Assembly (NCBI GenBank): GCA_045595445.1
Contig: JAZOAK010000041.1
Location: 1 to 22,553, forward strand
Length of the DNA stretch: 22,553 bases
DNA from: RGIG3009 sp045595445
GTDB taxonomy: Bacteria; Bacillota; Clostridia; Oscillospirales; Acutalibacteraceae
Direction of reading: 5' to 3'
Shown here: in pieces, positions 8,037 to 14,773 of the stretch
Layout of the letters: every line of letters starts with the position of its first letter
Numbering within the stretch: the stretch's first letter is position 1
Position numbers and translations under genes: made by a program
Notes under the pieces: generated by a model
Database searches by the model: none
The model's input: the letters and a program-made list of their open reading frames with translations, nothing else
What the model was told of the DNA's origin: nothing

Positions 8037-8871
8037 ACGGACTATCGATCCTCTCTTTTCGGTCGCTGCCGTCTTTGAGCAACGCCTTCAACGTTTCGGC
8101 ATCACCCTGCTCGAGGGCTGCCTGATATTCTTTAAGCGACCGCACGATATGATCGATCTCAGCCACCAAATTTTCACGATTTTCCAAAAACAACTCGGTC
8201 CACATTGCTTCGTTCAGCCGCGCCACACGGGTAAGATCCCGATAGCTGCCCGCCGAAAACCCGCGATGCACTTTCGCGCGCGGACTTTTCACGTACGCAT
8301 TGGACACCACGTGCGCCAGCTGTGAGGTAAACGCAATGATCTCGTCGTGTTTTTCGGGAGTGGTAACCGTAACCGACGCAAATCCAATAGACTTGATCCA
8401 TCCCGTCACCTTTTCCAAAAAGGCAATATCTTCGGTGTTTTCGGGCGTCAAAATCATGGATGCGCCATCGTACAACTCCGCATTCGCGTACTTAATTCCC
8501 GAATGATGCAAACCCGCCATCGGGTGTCCGCCGATAAAAATCCAGCCGTGCTCTTTTGCAAGCGGTCGGCATTGCTCACAAATGCTGCGTTTAATACCGC
8601 CGCAATCGATCACTACCGTATCGGGTGCGATCGCGCTCGCCATCTCGTTCAGGTAGGCTACCGTCGCGCGCGGATACACCGCAAGCAAAATCAACTCACA
8701 TTGTGCGATGGACGCAACATCCAGTACCCCGTCAATCGCACTCGTCAGTTCTGCATATTGCGTGACTGCCTTGTCCAGATCGTAACCAAGCACGCGATGA
8801 GCGGTATGCTTCTTAAACGCCTTTGCCAGCGAACCGCCGATCAACCCAAGTCCAACAATTCCTACCGTCAT
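8023..8871 (-). CDS. tyrA: Prephenate dehydrogenase
   Basis: The 282-residue protein oxidatively decarboxylates prephenate to 4-hydroxyphenylpyruvate, the Tyr branch. It opens with the NAD-binding VGIVGLGLIGGSLAKAF, followed by VIDCGGIKRSI, FIGGHPMAGLHHSG and AFTSQLAHVVSNAY, all typical of TyrA. It has neither a fused chorismate mutase nor a C-terminal ACT domain, so Tyr feedback on this enzyme is not evident and control may lie in DAHP synthase and the operon leader. Start and aroF stop share ATGA at 8871-8868. Confidence 0.95.
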   Translation of the reverse strand: MTVGIVGLGLIGGSLAKAFKKHTAHRVLGYDLDKAVTQYAELTSAIDGVLDVASIAQCELILLAVYPRATVAYLNEMASAIAPDTVVIDCGGIKRSICEQCRPLAKEHGWIFIGGHPMAGLHHSGIKYANAELYDGASMILTPENTEDIAFLEKVTGWIKSIGFASVTVTTPEKHDEIIAFTSQLAHVVSNAYVKSPRAKVHRGFSAGSYRDLTRVARLNEAMWTELFLENRENLVAEIDHIVRSLKEYQAALEQGDAETLKALLKDGSDRKERIDSPYGED

Positions 8872-9872
8872 TCCTTGATCGCCTCTCGAATGTGACGTAC
8901 GCGCTTCGCGACATCGTCAAACTGTTCCGGAGTAAGCGACTGTGCACCGTCGCACAGCGCGTGCTTCGGATCGTTGTGTACCTCTATCATCAACCCATCC
9001 GCTCCGGCAGCAGCCGCCGCCATTGCCATCGGTTTGACCATCCAGTTAATACCACTCGCATGGCTGGGGTCCACCATCACCGGCAGGTGCGTCAACTCGT
9101 GCAGCATCGGCACCGCCGAAAGATCCAGCGTGTTGCGGGTATATGTTTCGTACGTGCGAATCCCGCGCTCACACAAAATAATCTGTTCGTTACCGCCTGC
9201 CATAATGTACTCCGCGCTCATCAGCCATTCTTTCATCGTGTTGGCAAGACCGCGTTTGAGCAGAACGGGTTTTTGGATACGACCAAGTTCTTTCAGTAAA
9301 TCAAAATTCTGCATATTGCGCGCACCAACCTGAATAAGGTCAACGTCCTCAAACAACGGCAGATGATTGGCGTTCATGATCTCGGTCACGATCGGCATAC
9401 CGGTTTCGCGTTTCGCTTCTCTTAGCAGTTTGAGACCATCTGCCGCAAGGCCCTGGAAATCATAAGGCGAGGTGCGCGGCTTGAACGCACCGCCGCGCAA
9501 CAACGTAGCACCCGATGCCTGCACTTGTTTGGCAATCGCGATGATCTGATTCTCCGATTCCACCGAGCACGGCCCCGCAATGATCGCAAAATGTCCGCCG
9601 CCGACTTTAACGCCCGAGACGTCCACCACGGTATCCTCCGGGTGGAATTTGCGGTTTGCACTTTTGAAAGGCTCGGAAATACGGGTAACACGTTCCACGA
9701 TCTCCAAATTCTGTAACAATTCAATATCCACCTGCGTGGTATCGCCTACCAAGCCCAAAATAGTGGTATAGACACCTTCCGATCGATGAACGGTCAGGTT
9801 TTGCGTTTCCAACCAATTTACGAGATTGGCAATCTGGGCTTCGGATACGCCTTGTTTAATAACAGCGATCAT
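8868..9872 (-). CDS. aroF: 3-deoxy-7-phosphoheptulonate (DAHP) synthase, type I-beta with N-terminal regulatory domain
   Basis: This 334-residue enzyme condenses PEP and erythrose-4-phosphate, the committed step of the pathway. Residues 1 to about 70 resemble the ferredoxin-like regulatory domain known from Thermotoga-type enzymes, which confers Phe/Tyr inhibition. The catalytic barrel contains AGPCSVES (99-106, metal-ligand Cys102), GGAFKPRTSPYDFQG (127-141), LLKRGLA and VMVDPSHASG. The ATG at 9872 follows AGGAGG by 7 bases. It is the first structural gene of the aromatic operon, directly behind the attenuator. Confidence 0.96.
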   Translation of the reverse strand: MIAVIKQGVSEAQIANLVNWLETQNLTVHRSEGVYTTILGLVGDTTQVDIELLQNLEIVERVTRISEPFKSANRKFHPEDTVVDVSGVKVGGGHFAIIAGPCSVESENQIIAIAKQVQASGATLLRGGAFKPRTSPYDFQGLAADGLKLLREAKRETGMPIVTEIMNANHLPLFEDVDLIQVGARNMQNFDLLKELGRIQKPVLLKRGLANTMKEWLMSAEYIMAGGNEQIILCERGIRTYETYTRNTLDLSAVPMLHELTHLPVMVDPSHASGINWMVKPMAMAAAAAGADGLMIEVHNDPKHALCDGAQSLTPEQFDDVAKRVRHIREAIKE

Positions 9873-9891
9873 GGTAATTCCTCCTAAGAAT

Positions 9892-9929
9892 CAAAAAATA
9901 AAGGGCCCGCGTTTTTACTGCGGGCCCTT
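9892..9929 (-). terminator. Intrinsic terminator in the aroF leader (attenuator)
   Basis: Bases 9901-9910 and 9920-9929 are perfect complements (AAGGGCCCGC and GCGGGCCCTT), giving a 10-bp GC-rich stem with a 9-base loop. On the minus-strand transcript the stem is followed by UAUUUUUUG. It lies upstream of the aroF ribosome binding site but downstream of the operon promoter, so it can only act by ending transcription before the structural genes: the attenuator position. Just upstream, 9943-9949 and 9957-9963 form a 7-bp hairpin, and CCUUU of that hairpin can alternatively pair with AAGGG of the terminator. Confidence 0.85.
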
Positions 9930-9963
9930 GTTAGGGGTTCGGTTAAAGGATGTTGACCTTTAA

Positions 9964-10047
9964 TCAACGGCAGCAAAAAACGCTTTTACTTTTGTTGGTA
10001 AAGTAAAAGTAAAACGCGTATTCTGCTACAAACAAATTCTGTTTCAT
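9964..10047 (-). CDS. Phe/Tyr-rich leader peptide of the aromatic operon
   Basis: A 27-codon frame runs from ATG (10047) to TGA (9964). AAGGTG lies 7 bases before the ATG. Residues 6-16 contain seven Phe or Tyr out of eleven, with the core YAFYFYF at residues 10-16, and there is no Trp. It sits between the promoter and the intrinsic terminator of an operon that makes precisely Phe and Tyr. By analogy with enterobacterial pheL-type leaders, ribosome stalling on uncharged tRNA-Phe or tRNA-Tyr would change folding of the leader RNA. Codons 12-15 form the 5' arm of a hairpin (10018-10005 with 9993-9981). It has no features of a functional protein beyond this. Confidence 0.8.
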   Translation of the reverse strand: MKQNLFVAEYAFYFYFTNKSKSVFCCR

Positions 10048-10066
10048 AAAGCAACACCTTGTTTGG

Positions 10067-10096
10067 AGTATAGCACACGTGTCCTGCACTTGTCAA
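10067..10096 (-). promoter_or_regulatory. Sigma-A promoter of the aromatic operon
   Basis: TTGACA (10096-10091) and TATACT (10072-10067) on the minus strand are separated by 18 bases. The -35 begins 9 bases after the stop of the upstream fusion gene. Transcription is expected from about 10060, giving a leader of roughly 190 nt. Confidence 0.88.
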
Positions 10097-10104
10097 CCGC
10101 TTTT

Positions 10105-13100
10105 TCACCAAAGGGGCATAACAATTTGATGCGTGCTGGTATTCGTCACGGAATAATAGTGCCGCAGGATCTGAACGTAATTCCAACCGGCCTCGTTCGC
10201 ATAACCGACCGCACCCATCTGACTTAAGCCCACGCCGTGACCCCAACCTTGTGTGGTAATCGTCACCGTCTGCGTCGCTTCATCATACGCGGTGCGGAAC
10301 GCGTGAGAGCGAAGCCCCAAAATATTACGCATATTGTATCCGGTCAACGGTTTTTGATTTCCCTTGCCGTCCACGTAATAGAAGTTGGTGTGGAAAACGT
10401 AGTTCCATGCGTCGCCGGAGCCGGCGCTACCGTCGCCGTCATACGTGAGCGCCCTGAGCGGGACCTGCCCCGCCGCGGTGGTAAATTGTTCCGCCGGCAT
10501 GGAATAGTTCGGATATTTTTCTTTCGGGAATTGCTTCTCAAACCAAGCTTTGACCTTCCCGTACAATTCGTCACGTGTCATTGTAACGGTGGCAACATAC
10601 TTTTTACCGCCGTATTTCGCATTGGTCGTCGCATCGTCATACTGGCTGACCACGCTCTTCGCATACGCAAGGGAGCCCACCCACACACGATGACTGGAAG
10701 CACTATACCCGCCGGTAGAAGCGGAATATACCGTCTGCAATGTCATCGCCGGAATACTGGTCTTCGCGGTGTTCACCAGTTTAACACCCACCACGTCACC
10801 AACGGCATCATAAATCTTCTTATCCCATTTGTTACTCAAATTGATGGATGCTACACTGGATGGATACGCACCTACGTGCGTATTATAGTGCAGTAAATAG
10901 GAGTAAGAGGCCACCGCTTGCGCTTTCTGCGCTTCGGTGGAATTGACCATTGTGCTGGCGCTGCCGAGCTCAGCCTTGACGATACCGGCAATCAACAGTT
11001 GCAACTGTTCTTTGTTCTTCGGGCGCAAGATACCGTCCGCATCCGCAGCAAACGAGGAAAACGCACCGCTGTTTTTCACGGCAACATACGATAGAAAATC
11101 GTATTCCGAGATCGTCCCCTTTACCGTTCCCTCGCCGGGAGCAACAGGTGTGGGAGTCGTGTCCGTAGACGGCGGTTTTGTCACAACCTGCGTAGTCGGT
11201 ACGATCGTCGTTTGCGGAGCAGTCGTCTCCCCAAGCAGCTCGTTGCCTTCCGTGTAGGTGGTAGTGGTCGTTTTCTTGGTGGTCGAGGTTTTCTTGGTGG
11301 TTTTGGAAGTTTTTTCAGTAGTCGTTGTGGTTTGCTCGGTCGTGGTCACCTCAGTCGTGGTTTCGGTCGTTTCGACTGTGGTGACGGTGGTAGAAGCAAG
11401 TGTCTCCCCGCCGTTCACCTCCATCCAACCCTTCGGCATTTTGGGCGCGCGATTCACTCTGGCTTTGGCAAGGTCGTTTTCTTTACTCTCTCCGGCTCGC
11501 ACGCGTCGTGCGGCCACCACCACACGTGCCCCGTCATATCCGTAGTCAATCGGTGTCGTGAGCAGCAACAAGCTGTCGCCCTCCGCAATATCAACCGGCG
11601 TGTCAAACAGCGAGCGCAAACGCAGCTGCGCCACGTGATACGCAAACTCGTCTTCGTCCTCAAACACGGTACGTGCGTAATCGTACTCGTCTTTGTCTGT
11701 ATCATCCACCAAAAGCACCGCAAAGATCTTATATTCACCCTCTTGATAGATGGTGTTCATCTCAATGGTGGGATGCTCTCGTAAAAAGCTAAGTTCGGTA
11801 TACTCTTTAAGCTGCGAAAACATCTGGCCGTTGCCAACGTTGTTTCCGTAGATCGTCAGCGTACGTTTGATGTTCGCCTGATCCACCTGCGTGCCGGTCT
11901 GCAAATACGGCACACCGTACGACGAGGTGTTTCTGTGAAAATCATGCAACTCGTAGTAACCAAGCGACGGTTCCACCAAGACCGGATAGTTGATACGCGT
12001 ACCCTCAATGCGTACCCAGCCGCGAACGTCGTCGTTATTCCGATACAACGTCATAAACTGCGTCAAGATACCGTCCGGATACGAGCCCTCGGTTTCCGGC
12101 TCGGCTTGCGTATACATTTGGTACAGCTCATCGTAATTTTTTTGGTTATAGTACGGGCCGTATACATACTTGTATGCCCAAACCGCAACCACAACAAACA
12201 GCACTGCCAGCACCGTCATCCAACGCAACAACTGCACGCGGCGGCGACGTTTTTTGGCAATGGCATTCTGCTCTTTTGTCAGTGCCAAAACCTCTTGTTG
12301 CATCTGTTCGAGCGATTGACCGCCCGCCATCACACCCGGCAACGCTTCCAAATACCGCCGCGACATATCCAGCGCATACAACGTCGCCATATTGCGAATA
12401 TACTCCCGATCCTCGTCACCGTGACCGGCGAACACCTTTTTGACCCATACGCGTTTTTCGTCAGCAAGTGCAACGTACACCGTACCGACGGCTTTGCCTT
12501 CACTGGTATCGGGTCCCGCCACACCGGTAATACCAATACCGATATCGGCACCGCCGGCACGCCGCGCACCAACCGCCATCGCTCCCGCCGTCTCGGGGGA
12601 AACCGCGCCTCGCTGTTCCAAAATGGATTCCGGAACACCGAGCATTTGATGCTTGATCTCCTTGGAATAGGCGGCAATGCCGCATTCAAACACAGCGGAA
12701 ACGCCGGGCACTTCGGTAAGCCGTCCGGAGAGCAGTCCCGCCGTACACGATTCCGCCGTAGCAATCTTCATTTCCTTTTCGGTGAGCAAAGAAACCACAC
12801 GCTTGGCAAGCCCGCCGGCATCCACGCCGTATACGGCATTGCCCAGCCGTTCGCGAATTTCCGCAATAACAGGGTCGCACAAGGCATTCGCCTGCTCCAC
12901 CGTATCGGCTTTCGCGGTAATGCGCAGCACCACCTCGCCGTCCTTGGCATAAGGCGCTACGGTCGGATTGCTGCTTTCCATCAGATCGTTTAGCCGCTCA
13001 TCCACCGCCGCCTCCGGAATACCGAACACCCCCACCATGTGGGAATGGATCGTGCCGCCGGAACACTGTGTCAAATACGTCGTGACGTGTTCAAAGAACA

Positions 13101-13575
13101 TCGGAATCAGTTCCCGCGGCGGGCCGGGCAATAACACCACACGGTGTCCGTCTTGCTCAATCGCGCAACCGGGCGCCGTGCCGTGATCATTAGGGAACAC
13201 GAGGCATCCCTCAGGCAACATCGCTTGTTTTTGGTTATTCTCGGTGTACTCTTTACCGGTACGCTCAAAATACGCGCGGATGCGCCCATCACTTTCCTCG
13301 TGAAGCACGAGCGGAAGCCCCAAGCACTCCGCCACCGTTTCCCTGGTCAAATCATCCTCCGTCGGGCCAAGCCCACCGGTCAGAATGACCATGTCACAGC
13401 GGGACAGCGCAAGCTCGATCGCCTGCTGCAAACGCTCTCGATTGTCGCCGACGGTAGATTGGTACAACGTATCCACGCCGTAAGCCGCCAGCTCACGCGC
13501 TAAAAACTGACTGTTCGAGTTCACAATGTCCCCGAGCAGCAGTTCCGTTCCTACCGAGATAATTTCGGCTCTCAT
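10105..13575 (-). CDS. CinA - transmembrane - pseudosortase B - SpoIID fusion protein
   Basis: A single open frame encodes 1156 residues. Residues 1-412 are a complete CinA: N-terminal molybdopterin-binding-like domain (AEIISVGTELLLGDIVNSNS, TGGLGPTEDD) and C-terminal NMN amidohydrolase-like PncC domain (ATAESCTAG, 272-280). KKRRRR then precedes one membrane helix (449-470), predicting N-in/C-out. Residues about 477-692 align with the nearby sortase (LYRNNDDVRGW, LTIYGNNVGNGQMF, DGARVVVAARRV), but the catalytic His is Asn578 and the Cys is Pro675; Arg684 remains. A Thr-rich linker (about 729-810) leads to a SpoIID domain (822-1156) with candidate catalytic Glu869, VYSASTGGYSAS and GWGHGVGLSQMGA. 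No Cys occurs after residue 298. ATG 13575 is preferred over GTG 13587 because AAAGGTGG lies 8 bases upstream. Met416 (12330) is a possible internal start. Function of the whole is unknown. Confidence 0.88.
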   Translation of the reverse strand: MRAEIISVGTELLLGDIVNSNSQFLARELAAYGVDTLYQSTVGDNRERLQQAIELALSRCDMVILTGGLGPTEDDLTRETVAECLGLPLVLHEESDGRIRAYFERTGKEYTENNQKQAMLPEGCLVFPNDHGTAPGCAIEQDGHRVVLLPGPPRELIPMFFEHVTTYLTQCSGGTIHSHMVGVFGIPEAAVDERLNDLMESSNPTVAPYAKDGEVVLRITAKADTVEQANALCDPVIAEIRERLGNAVYGVDAGGLAKRVVSLLTEKEMKIATAESCTAGLLSGRLTEVPGVSAVFECGIAAYSKEIKHQMLGVPESILEQRGAVSPETAGAMAVGARRAGGADIGIGITGVAGPDTSEGKAVGTVYVALADEKRVWVKKVFAGHGDEDREYIRNMATLYALDMSRRYLEALPGVMAGGQSLEQMQQEVLALTKEQNAIAKKRRRRVQLLRWMTVLAVLFVVVAVWAYKYVYGPYYNQKNYDELYQMYTQAEPETEGSYPDGILTQFMTLYRNNDDVRGWVRIEGTRINYPVLVEPSLGYYELHDFHRNTSSYGVPYLQTGTQVDQANIKRTLTIYGNNVGNGQMFSQLKEYTELSFLREHPTIEMNTIYQEGEYKIFAVLLVDDTDKDEYDYARTVFEDEDEFAYHVAQLRLRSLFDTPVDIAEGDSLLLLTTPIDYGYDGARVVVAARRVRAGESKENDLAKARVNRAPKMPKGWMEVNGGETLASTTVTTVETTETTTEVTTTEQTTTTTEKTSKTTKKTSTTKKTTTTTYTEGNELLGETTAPQTTIVPTTQVVTKPPSTDTTPTPVAPGEGTVKGTISEYDFLSYVAVKNSGAFSSFAADADGILRPKNKEQLQLLIAGIVKAELGSASTMVNSTEAQKAQAVASYSYLLHYNTHVGAYPSSVASINLSNKWDKKIYDAVGDVVGVKLVNTAKTSIPAMTLQTVYSASTGGYSASSHRVWVGSLAYAKSVVSQYDDATTNAKYGGKKYVATVTMTRDELYGKVKAWFEKQFPKEKYPNYSMPAEQFTTAAGQVPLRALTYDGDGSAGSGDAWNYVFHTNFYYVDGKGNQKPLTGYNMRNILGLRSHAFRTAYDEATQTVTITTQGWGHGVGLSQMGAVGYANEAGWNYVQILRHYYSVTNTSTHQIVMPLW
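11146..11391 (-). repeat. Low-complexity Thr-rich coding repeat
   Basis: Within the fusion gene, residues about 729-810 are mostly Thr with Glu, Lys, Val and later Pro, encoded by imperfect runs of ACC/ACG/ACA codons (visible as gtggt-type repeats on the plus strand). It separates the pseudosortase from the SpoIID domain, as extracellular wall-spanning linkers often do. The repetitive DNA could vary in length between strains. Confidence 0.8.
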
Positions 13576-13593
13576 CGGTTTCGCCACCTTTCA

Positions 13594-14760
13594 TCAGATG
13601 TGTATCAGCCGCACTCCGGAAATCGCTTCTTCAATCAGTTCGTCCACCGCCAAAGCTTTCTCAGCCGCTTCCAACTCCTCTATGCGAGGACGGGTGCGGG
13701 GATGCCTGGGTGTGAACACCGTGCAGCAATCCTCATACGGTTGAATAGACGTTTCAAACGTATCGATCCGCCGCGCGATCGCAATAATTTCTTCTTTATC
13801 CATCCCGATCACGGGACGGAACACCGGCAACTCGGCTACCGCATCCGTAACGCTAAGCGCCGGAATCGTTTGACTGGCAACCTGACCAACACTTTCGCCG
13901 GTGATCAACGCGCCGCACTCCGTATCCTTCGCGATTCGCGTCGCAATCCGCATCATAAACCGCCGCATGATCAGCGTAAACAATTCTTCGGGGCACACAC
14001 GCCCGATCTCCTCTTGAATATGCGTAAACGGTACAATATGCAACGCCATGCGTCCGGCATAGACACCGACTTTCTCCAACAGAGAAATCACCTTCATCTC
14101 TGCCCGCTCGCTGGTATACGGAGGGGAAGCAAAGTGAATACCGGTTAGTTGAATGCCGCGTTTTGCCATCATATACGCCGCCACCGGTGAATCGATACCG
14201 CCGGAAATCAAGATGCCGGCTTTTCCGCCGGTCCCCACCGGCATACCGCCCGCACCGGGCAACTGCGGCCCGTGAACGTATGCCGCAAAATCGCGGATCT
14301 CCACCCACACCGTCATTTCGGGCTCGTGCACGTCTACCGTCAGGTGCGGATTTTTCTCCAACAAGTATCCACCGACCTCGGCACAGATCTCGGGTGAAGT
14401 CAACGGAAACCGCTTGTCCGCGCGCTTCGCCTCCACTTTGAAGGTGCGAGCCTCCGACAACGGCTGCTGCAAATAGGTCGCCGCCGCTTCTTTGATCGCA
14501 TCCAAGTCCTTTTCCACCACACACGCGCGAGAAAAAGCGGAAATACCGAACACGGTTGCAACCCTATCACTGACCTCGTCCCAATCTACGTCTTCGTCCT
14601 GCGGCTCAATATACACCGTTGACTGGGCCTTGCGCAACGTAAAAGTACCAAGCGATTTTAAGCGATACCGCAAATTTTTGAGCAGTGCCTCCTCAAAGGT
14701 GCCGCGATTAAGCCCTTTTAATGCCAACTCTCCGTTTTTAATAAGAATAACTTCGTTCAT
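13594..14760 (-). CDS. thiI: tRNA 4-thiouridine synthase ThiI
   Basis: The 388-residue enzyme adenylates uridine 8 of tRNA and inserts sulfur received from a cysteine desulfurase; in some bacteria it also feeds thiazole synthesis. An N-terminal ferredoxin-like region and THUMP domain (about 60-165) precede the PP-loop ILISGGIDSP (183-192). GESVGQVASQT (288-298) and EDCCTVFTPRHPRTRP (343-358) are typical; Cys345 or 346 corresponds to the catalytic Cys. There is no C-terminal rhodanese domain, as in most Gram-positive ThiI. It lies 13 bases after the sortase gene, with AAAGGATG before the ATG, and 18 bases before the fusion gene. The partner iscS is two genes upstream. Confidence 0.95.
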   Translation of the reverse strand: MNEVILIKNGELALKGLNRGTFEEALLKNLRYRLKSLGTFTLRKAQSTVYIEPQDEDVDWDEVSDRVATVFGISAFSRACVVEKDLDAIKEAAATYLQQPLSEARTFKVEAKRADKRFPLTSPEICAEVGGYLLEKNPHLTVDVHEPEMTVWVEIRDFAAYVHGPQLPGAGGMPVGTGGKAGILISGGIDSPVAAYMMAKRGIQLTGIHFASPPYTSERAEMKVISLLEKVGVYAGRMALHIVPFTHIQEEIGRVCPEELFTLIMRRFMMRIATRIAKDTECGALITGESVGQVASQTIPALSVTDAVAELPVFRPVIGMDKEEIIAIARRIDTFETSIQPYEDCCTVFTPRHPRTRPRIEELEAAEKALAVDELIEEAISGVRLIHI

Positions 14761-14773
14761 GCTAACATCCTTT

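Noticed and set aside
9873..10060. T-box riboswitch upstream of aroF
   Set aside because: No T-box consensus (GGGTGG..ACCGCG type) and no room for the usual specifier stem; the aromatic leader peptide explains the terminator better.
11935..12993. 352-codon plus-strand open frame
   Set aside because: Antisense shadow of the CinA-pseudosortase gene, rich in His and Arg, without family motifs.
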